Source: a bacterium UBP12_UBA5184 (GTDB taxonomy: Bacteria > Vulcanimicrobiota > Vulcanimicrobiia > Vulcanimicrobiales > Vulcanimicrobiaceae). From it: a DNA stretch of 10,923 nt. Position numbers and translations under genes: made by a program. Numbering within the stretch: the stretch's first letter is position 1; every line of letters begins with the position of its first letter. Positions 7,086 to 10,923 of this stretch are shown one piece after another. Below the pieces are notes generated by a model, which saw nothing but the letters and a program-made list of their open reading frames with translations, made no database searches and was not told the DNA's origin. The stretch is from assembly GCA_002413145.1 (NCBI GenBank), contig DHWK01000154.1:1-10923 (forward strand), written 5' to 3'.

Positions 7086-8295
7086 GCGACGTCTCGCTTC
7101 GAACCGCCGGCAAAAACCAGATCAGCGCTGCACCGGCGACAAATTCAACCAGCGCGAGGAGGATCGCAGCGCGTGGGCCCAAGCCCGGCGAGAGCGCATC
7201 GTAATGCAGAACCAGGGGAGCCGCGGCGAGGGGTGCGATGACTTGCGGTATCGTGGTCGCGACGTTCCAGATGCCCATCGAGGTTGCCATCGCGCCCGGC
7301 GGAAGGATGGTGGCTGCCAAGGCGTAGTCGGCGGTGATAAAGGCGCCCCAACCGATGCCGGCGAGGGTCGCGGCCGAATAGGCGACGGGCAGCGAACGCG
7401 CCGTCGCAAGGATCGCGAGCGCGATGGCTACGACGGCGCAGGCAAGCGTCACGACGAGACGTTTGTCCTGGGTGTCGGTCGGTCGCGCGGCGATCGCCGC
7501 GCCGGCGCCGGCCACGAGCGTGAAGGTCAGGAAAAGGTATGCGGTTTGCGCTCGCACGGCCTCGGCGGTGATTTCCAAACTGTTTTGCACGTAGAACAGC
7601 AAGAAACCGAGCAGGGTAAAAAAACCTACGTTGATGAGTCCCCGCGAGAAGAGCAGAACGACGAGCGCTTTCGTCGGGCTCAGCTTGAGCGTGGCCTCGG
7701 CAGCGACGTTTCGTAGCCTTCGGACGTGCGCGTACATGACCGACCAGCTGAGCGCGAACGGTGCGGCGAGCGCGAGCGCGACCAGACGCGCGTCGTGGAG
7801 CAGGACGGCTAGGGGCCCGGCGACGAGCAAGCCCGCGGCGTTGCCGATCGACTGATAGACGCTCAGCCACGACGCCGCGAATCCGCGGCGTCCCCGATCG
7901 ACGAAGTCGGGTATCGCCGATTGGTAGGGCGCGATCGCGACGTTCATCGCGAGCTGCAACAGGAGAAAAGCCGCGACGAATTGCGGCCAGGTGGGGGCTA
8001 GGTAAAACCAAAACAACGCCGGGGGCACGAGCGATCCCCCGACGACGTAGAATTCGAGCCGGTGTCCTACGCTGCGTCGGCGCCGGTCCGAAAAAAGACC
8101 GAACGCGAACTGCGCGACCGTCGCTACGCCGGCCCCCAGCGCCGCAAGCATGGCGTAGGCGGCCAGACCGCCTTCTTTGCCGGGACTCAGTTCGACCGAA
8201 CGGCCCTGAAGCGAGATGGCCAGTACCGCGCCCCAGACGAGCTGCAGACCGAAATTGAACGCGCACAAGCGCGCCGCGCTAACTGCCGGCGGCAC
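7075..8295 (-). CDS. Major facilitator superfamily transporter
   Basis: A 406-residue polytopic protein with roughly 12 predicted hydrophobic segments in two halves, typical of MFS carriers. The loop between helices 2 and 3 carries an MFS motif A-like sequence, GLFSDRRRRSVGHR (residues 66-79). The second half contains YSAATLAGIGWGAFITADYALAATILP (about 306-332), recalling GPH/SLC45-type sugar transporters, and a central charged loop lies around 190-210. Substrate cannot be determined. The GTG start at 8295 lies within the end of the upstream nucleotidyltransferase gene (17-nt overlap), indicating an operon. The 3' end overlaps the convergent glycosyltransferase by 11 nt. Confidence 0.87.
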   Translation of the reverse strand: MPPAVSAARLCAFNFGLQLVWGAVLAISLQGRSVELSPGKEGGLAAYAMLAALGAGVATVAQFAFGLFSDRRRRSVGHRLEFYVVGGSLVPPALFWFYLAPTWPQFVAAFLLLQLAMNVAIAPYQSAIPDFVDRGRRGFAASWLSVYQSIGNAAGLLVAGPLAVLLHDARLVALALAAPFALSWSVMYAHVRRLRNVAAEATLKLSPTKALVVLLFSRGLINVGFFTLLGFLLFYVQNSLEITAEAVRAQTAYLFLTFTLVAGAGAAIAARPTDTQDKRLVVTLACAVVAIALAILATARSLPVAYSAATLAGIGWGAFITADYALAATILPPGAMATSMGIWNVATTIPQVIAPLAAAPLVLHYDALSPGLGPRAAILLALVEFVAGAALIWFLPAVRSETSPSG

Positions 8296-9016
8296 GTTCG
8301 CTCGCGTAACGATAATCCTCCAGAGTGTCGACGTCGAAACACAGCGACGGCGCGCAATCGCGCACCGCGCGCGCCCGCACGCCGAGTATCCGAGCCGCGT
8401 GGCGTTCGACGTCCTCGATGCGCAGCCGTCGGGCGGCGTAGCGGACTAACAGCGCGGGGCCGAGGAGCGCCGCCATGCGCCACAGGCTCTTGCGTGCGTC
8501 GAACAACCGCTGGGCGACGGGCAGCACGCGCTCCCCGACACCGGGGGCGAAGAAGACGACGTTACCGTTGGCGACTCGTTCGTTACCGATCGCGGTGACG
8601 TGGGGCGGCGCAGCGGGGTAGGCCAAGTCGTAGGCCGTTTCGTTCGCGAGCGGGAGAGCGACGTCGGCATCGCGTGCGCGCGCGACGAAGTCACGCAGTG
8701 CCGCCGCATCGACAAACGGCATGTCGCTCGTCATCAGCAGGAGCGGGAGGTCGACGGCGGAGCAGATCGCCCGCCGCAGGTTTTCGCGGCCCTCGGCATC
8801 TTCGGGGATAACTTCATCGACGCGCGACCCGCACCACTCCGCGATCTGGACGCCGCCGACGACCGAGACGCGTCCCGCGCCGGCTCCGCGCGCGGCCGCC
8901 AGGGCAGCGTCGATGAGCGCCCTTCCTCCGACGCGCGCAAGCGCCTTGACATCGGTGCCCAGCACTTCGGCGAAACGACCGTCGACGCGGCCGCCGGCCG
9001 TTATAACCGCGATCAT
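8279..9016 (-). CDS. MobA-like NTP transferase domain protein
   Basis: A 245-residue nucleotidyltransferase of the MobA/IspD/GlmU-like fold. The N-terminal MIAVITAGGRVDGRF corresponds to the family's LAGGxSxRMG nucleotide loop, followed by an acceptable K at residue 24 (DVKALARVGGRALID). The metal-binding TSDMPFVD (96-103) matches the consensus D-x-P motif, and FDVDTLEDYRYA (227-238) matches the C-terminal D(I/V)DTxEDY motif. It lacks features specific to molybdopterin guanylyltransferase, and no molybdenum cofactor genes are nearby, so the substrate (a sugar phosphate or cofactor) is unknown. It begins at an ATG and is first of a two-gene - strand operon with the MFS transporter. It lies immediately left of the presumed element boundary and appears intact. 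Confidence 0.85.
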   Translation of the reverse strand: MIAVITAGGRVDGRFAEVLGTDVKALARVGGRALIDAALAAARGAGAGRVSVVGGVQIAEWCGSRVDEVIPEDAEGRENLRRAICSAVDLPLLLMTSDMPFVDAAALRDFVARARDADVALPLANETAYDLAYPAAPPHVTAIGNERVANGNVVFFAPGVGERVLPVAQRLFDARKSLWRMAALLGPALLVRYAARRLRIEDVERHAARILGVRARAVRDCAPSLCFDVDTLEDYRYASERAAGS

Positions 9017-9092
9017 CGCCGCCCATTTCCCGAAGCAGAGGGCTCAGCCCGCTCCCCGCTTTGATCGCCAAGATGATGGATGATGATGGGAG

Positions 9093-9109
9093 GGGACACA
9101 CTGGGACAC
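9093..9109 (+). repeat. Two direct GGGACAC repeats spaced one helical turn
   Basis: GGGACAC occurs at 9093-9099 and again at 9103-9109, start-to-start distance 10 bp, so both would face the same side of the helix. This arrangement suits a protein-binding site such as an integrase arm-type site or an operator. Function is inferred. Confidence 0.55.
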
Positions 9110-9134
9110 CGGCAAAAAAGAATGCCCCTACATG

Positions 9135-9157
9135 CGACCTAGCGGGCCAAGAGGTCG
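9135..9157. repeat. Inverted repeat CGACCT-11 nt-AGGTCG
   Basis: Perfect 6-bp arms at 9135-9140 and 9152-9157 separated by 11 nt. Tyrosine-integrase core sites have short inverted arms around an overlap region of roughly this size, so this is a candidate core site; a chance match in GC-rich DNA is also possible. Confidence 0.4.
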
Positions 9158-9189
9158 AGTTGCGGAATAACGGGCCGTCGGCGCGGAGG

Positions 9190-9217
9190 TCTACAGGGAC
9201 GGAGCCAACGGCATAAT
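9190..9217 (+). promoter_or_regulatory. Possible integrase promoter
   Basis: TCTACA (9190-9195; 4 of 6 to TTGACA) and CATAAT (9212-9217; 5 of 6 to TATAAT) are separated by 16 nt. Transcription would start near 9224, giving a leader of about 84 nt that holds two hairpins. The match is moderate. Confidence 0.4.
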
Positions 9218-9230
9218 GAAGGCGGATGCA

Positions 9231-9267
9231 GCCTAAATGCTACCTCTTGGGCTAGGGCAGTTTAGGC
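9231..9267 (+). repeat. Imperfect hairpin in the integrase leader
   Basis: GCCTAAA (9231-9237) pairs with TTTAGGC (9261-9267). The stem can continue through TGC/GCA and CCT/AGG with small bulges to an 8-nt loop. It lies 10 nt upstream of a second hairpin. It could be a structured leader element, a dyad operator or part of the att region. Confidence 0.5.
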
Positions 9268-9276
9268 GTGATATCG

Positions 9277-9307
9277 AGGGCACTTCTTTCTATCAAGAGG
9301 GTGCCCT
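9277..9307 (+). promoter_or_regulatory. Hairpin sequestering the integrase ribosome binding site
   Basis: AGGGCAC (9277-9283) pairs perfectly with GTGCCCT (9301-9307), and TCTT (9285-9288) with AAGA (9295-9298), leaving the 6-nt loop TCTATC. The Shine-Dalgarno AAGAGGG (9295-9301) is inside the structure, and the right arm ends at the base before the ATG at 9308. This suggests translational control of the integrase. Confidence 0.6.
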
Positions 9308-10453
9308 ATGCCTGACACGAGACTCAAGAAACGCGGCACGAAAAACGGCCGCGACATTTGGACGGCGCTCATCCCACTCCCGAAGGGGGCGGATGGAAAA
9401 CGCCGCCAGCACCGCTTTACATTCGTCGGCAACAAGACCGACGCTCAGAAAGCCCTTTTCGCAGAGTTGGCCGGCATTGAGAACGGAGGCTTCGTAGCGC
9501 CGGAACGCACGGCGCTCGGCGAATACCTCCTGGATTGGCTAGCGGCATCCGGGACCGGCTATTCGGGACGCACGTATCAGCGGTTCGAAGGCGTGATCCG
9601 CTGTCACCCGATCCCCGCACTCGGCGACGTCCCGCTTCAGAAGCTGACGGCGATGCACCTGAACAAAGCGTATGGCCTTTGGAGGCAGCAAGGCAGACTC
9701 TGTGAACAGAGCATTCTCCACAACCATCGGTTGCTGCATCGTATTTTGGCGCAGGCCGCTCGCGAGGGGCGCGTCCGCCAAAACGTGGCCGCGAATGCGG
9801 AGAAGCCGCGCCCCGTGCCCCTTGTAATCCGCGTGCCGACGGCGGACGAGATCGAGCGGCTGATGCGAGCCGTCCCGCGGACGTCGTTTGACCCGCTTGT
9901 CGCGCTTGCGATTGCGACCGGTGCCCGACTCGGCGAACTCGTCGGGCTACGTTGGTCGGACATCGACTTCGATCGCGGCGTGCTCACGATTCGCCGAGCA
10001 TTGGAGTACTCGAAGGCTTATGGGCTCAGAGAGAAGGCGCCAAAGTCGGGGAAGGCGCGAAGCGTGGATCTGCCGGCGAGCGCGGTCGAGCTGCTTCGCC
10101 GTCACCGGGAAGCAATTGGGAATAACGGCTGCCCGTATGTGATCCGTAGCCCGAGGGATGGCGGACCGTGGAATCCCCAGAGAGCATCGAATGCATTCCG
10201 GAAGCTCGCGGATCGCGAGAAACTGCCGCTGCATTTTCATTTGCTGCGGCACTATGCGGCCAGTCAGCTCATGGCGCTAGGCCTTTCAGCGAAGGTTGTG
10301 CAGGAAAGGCTGGGCCACGCCAGCGCCGGATTCACATTAAACGTCTACGGCCATCTCGGGCCATCGCTTCAGGCTGAAGCGGCCTGTAAGCTGGAGAGCG
10401 TCCTCGGCCGACTTATTGCGTACTCCGGGAACGGCACGACTCGCTCGAGTTAG
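9308..10453 (+). CDS. Phage-type tyrosine recombinase/integrase
   Basis: A 381-residue site-specific integrase. Residues about 15-55 (RDIWTALIPLPKGADGKRRQ onward) look like the small N-terminal arm-binding domain common in Gram-positive-type phage integrases. Residues about 68-160 are the SAM-like core-binding domain. Residues 176-370 are the catalytic domain with a complete active site: Arg207 (TGARLGELVGLRW), Lys246 (APKSGKARS), His311 and Arg314 (HLLRHYAAS), His337 (LGHAS) and the nucleophile Tyr347 (NVYGH). All residues needed for activity are present. The ATG at 9308 is supported by AAGAGGG 6 nt upstream, though this lies in a hairpin. Codon choice is less uniformly GC-rich than in the housekeeping genes. 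It marks the left end of a probable prophage or integrative element extending rightwards. Confidence 0.95.
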   Translation: MPDTRLKKRGTKNGRDIWTALIPLPKGADGKRRQHRFTFVGNKTDAQKALFAELAGIENGGFVAPERTALGEYLLDWLAASGTGYSGRTYQRFEGVIRCHPIPALGDVPLQKLTAMHLNKAYGLWRQQGRLCEQSILHNHRLLHRILAQAAREGRVRQNVAANAEKPRPVPLVIRVPTADEIERLMRAVPRTSFDPLVALAIATGARLGELVGLRWSDIDFDRGVLTIRRALEYSKAYGLREKAPKSGKARSVDLPASAVELLRRHREAIGNNGCPYVIRSPRDGGPWNPQRASNAFRKLADREKLPLHFHLLRHYAASQLMALGLSAKVVQERLGHASAGFTLNVYGHLGPSLQAEAACKLESVLGRLIAYSGNGTTRSS

Positions 10454-10473
10454 CAGCTGGACTGGAGTCTTTA

Positions 10474-10518
10474 GCGCTCCCAGCCGGCGATCACAAAACT
10501 CTCGCCGGCTGGGAGCGC
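10474..10518. terminator. 17-bp perfect-stem hairpin, likely bidirectional terminator
   Basis: GCGCTCCCAGCCGGCGA (10474-10490) is perfectly complementary to 10502-10518 across an 11-nt loop. It sits 20 nt after the integrase stop and 9 nt beyond the stop of the convergent small ORF on the other strand, the expected place for a shared terminator. Neither side has a clear T-run, so it is not a textbook intrinsic terminator. An attachment or protein-binding dyad is the alternative. Confidence 0.65.
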
Positions 10519-10527
10519 CTAGATGCG

Positions 10528-10683
10528 TTACTTCTTGTCGCCGGAGCCAGCAGCGGGAGCTGGCGGGACGGCGGAGGTTGGAGTCGTGGTCACCGGCAAT
10601 CCGGCGGGAACGGTCGCCTGCGGCCCGCCCTGTCCCTTCTTGCCGATATCTCCTGGAACAACGACCTTGCTAAGATCGCTCAC
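10528..10683 (-). CDS. Small proline-rich hypothetical protein with SAVPPAP tail
   Basis: A 51-residue predicted protein that I do not recognise. It begins MSDLSKVVVPGDIGKKGQGG and ends in a low-complexity Pro/Ala/Gly tail containing TPTSAVPPAPAAG, followed by charged GDKK. There is no membrane segment, signal peptide or cysteine, and it is probably disordered. The GTG start overlaps the stop of the upstream small ORF by 4 nt (GTGA) with AGG just before it, suggesting translational coupling. Its tail motif is shared with that upstream ORF, which supports both being real. The stop lies 9 nt before the large hairpin. It may be a cargo or structural gene of the element; function unknown. Confidence 0.5.
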   Translation of the reverse strand: MSDLSKVVVPGDIGKKGQGGPQATVPAGLPVTTTPTSAVPPAPAAGSGDKK

Positions 10684-10856
10684 CTGGGCTTGCCGTTCGC
10701 GGCCGCGGCCGACGGGGCGGGTGGGACAGCTGACATCGGTCGACTTGTTGCCGGTATCTGCGGCGGTGCCGACGCTAATGGGCCTCGCTGCCCTTCACGC
10801 AGATTGCCCACGTGGGGCGTTGGCGGTGGAATCTTCGGTACCGAAATCTTCGCCAT
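10680..10856 (-). CDS. Small proline-rich hypothetical protein with SAVPPAP motif
   Basis: A 58-residue predicted basic, proline-rich protein that I do not recognise. It opens MAKISVPKIPPPTPHVGNLR and contains RPMSAVPPAPSAA at about residues 39-51, the motif also found near the end of the next ORF. No transmembrane helix or signal peptide is visible. The ATG at 10856 is preferred: GAGGAG lies 10 nt upstream. A TTG two codons earlier is possible but leaves only 4 nt to that RBS. It starts 7 nt after a preceding small ORF and ends in a 4-nt overlap with the following one, so three tiny ORFs form a chain. Function unknown. Confidence 0.5.
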   Translation of the reverse strand: MAKISVPKIPPPTPHVGNLREGQRGPLASAPPQIPATSRPMSAVPPAPSAAAANGKPR

Positions 10857-10863
10857 TGGCAAA

Positions 10864-10923
10864 CTACTCCTCGCGCTGCGGTTCAGCCGGCGGTGGTTCC
10901 GGCTCTTTGCCCCATTCTACCAT
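10864..10923 (-). CDS. Small proline/glutamate-rich ORF at window edge (possibly 5' truncated)
   Basis: Nineteen codons are visible ending in a TAG, reading VEWGKEPEPPPAEPQREE after an ATG that coincides with the last bases of the window. The frame may therefore start there or continue outside. Composition (EPEPPPAEP) resembles the two following small ORFs, and its last codons GAG GAG double as the ribosome binding site for the next ORF. Too short to assign a function. Confidence 0.35.
   Translation of the reverse strand: MVEWGKEPEPPPAEPQREE

Larger units (their letters stand above)
9017..9307. other. Non-coding repeat-rich intergenic region, probable recombination/att region
   Basis: No convincing gene is seen in these 291 bases. 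They hold GAT-rich tandem units (9072-9088), a pair of direct repeats, three inverted repeats and a possible integrase promoter, listed separately. No tRNA T-loop or anticodon arm is recognisable. Its location between a host-type gene and a tyrosine integrase makes it the natural place for an attachment site, but a core att sequence cannot be named without the other end of the element. Confidence 0.5.

Noticed and set aside
7145..8266. 373-codon - strand frame overlapping the MFS gene
   Set aside because: It is an Arg-rich out-of-frame shadow; the overlapping frame has clear transmembrane segments and an MFS motif.
9017..9307. tRNA gene as the integration target
   Set aside because: No T-loop, D-loop or anticodon stem arrangement was recognisable on either strand near the integrase; ggtcgagttgc at 9153 lacks the partner stem.
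10416..10673. 85-codon + strand frame overlapping the integrase end and the large hairpin
   Set aside because: It runs through the integrase 3' end and the 17-bp inverted repeat, and is antisense to the coupled small ORFs, which have better start, RBS and motif support.
1..10923. CRISPR array or toxin-antitoxin pair
   Set aside because: No regularly spaced repeats were found, and no recognised toxin or antitoxin family motif was seen in any frame, including the small ORFs on the right.

Overview
The window is high-GC bacterial chromosome (strong G/C preference at third codon positions, many GTG/TTG starts, several 4-nt gene overlaps). It joins a conserved housekeeping cluster to the left edge of what looks like an integrated mobile element. 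Gene order resembles the Firmicutes-type phoH-ybeY-dgkA-cdd-(era)-recO and ruvX-DUF1292-mltG neighbourhoods, with a ybeX/corC-type gene inserted as in proteobacterial ybeZYX clusters. Together with the DUF1292 protein and the GC content, this suggests a deep-branching Terrabacteria-like lineage (for example a candidate phylum such as Eremiobacterota). That assignment is inference and not demonstrated.

Positions 1-7085 (+ strand) hold a tightly packed set: the 3' part of phoH; ybeY (rRNA maturation); a DgkA kinase fused to a PAP2-like domain; a CorC/HlyC transporter-like protein behind a consensus extended -10 promoter; cytidine deaminase; recO; ruvX/yqgF; mltG, which appears to lack any ATG/GTG/TTG start in frame ahead of its membrane anchor; a small acidic DUF1292 protein; and an MGDG-synthase/UgtP/MurG-like glycosyltransferase. 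Most junctions overlap or are 0-7 nt apart, so this is probably one or two transcription units combining RNA processing, recombination repair, lipid/undecaprenol recycling and cell-wall termination.

Positions 7075-9016 (- strand) hold a two-gene operon facing the first cluster: a MobA-like nucleotidyltransferase followed by an MFS transporter (17-nt overlap). The transporter's 3' end overlaps the glycosyltransferase's 3' end by 11 nt with no visible terminator between them.

Positions 9017-10923 look like accessory DNA: a 291-bp non-coding stretch rich in direct and inverted repeats, a phage-type tyrosine integrase (+) whose ribosome binding site lies inside a hairpin, a 17-bp perfect-stem hairpin after the integrase, and, converging on that hairpin from the right edge, a chain of very small proline-rich ORFs on the - strand. 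Two of these share a SAVPPAP tail motif. These small ORFs are the least explained part of the window.
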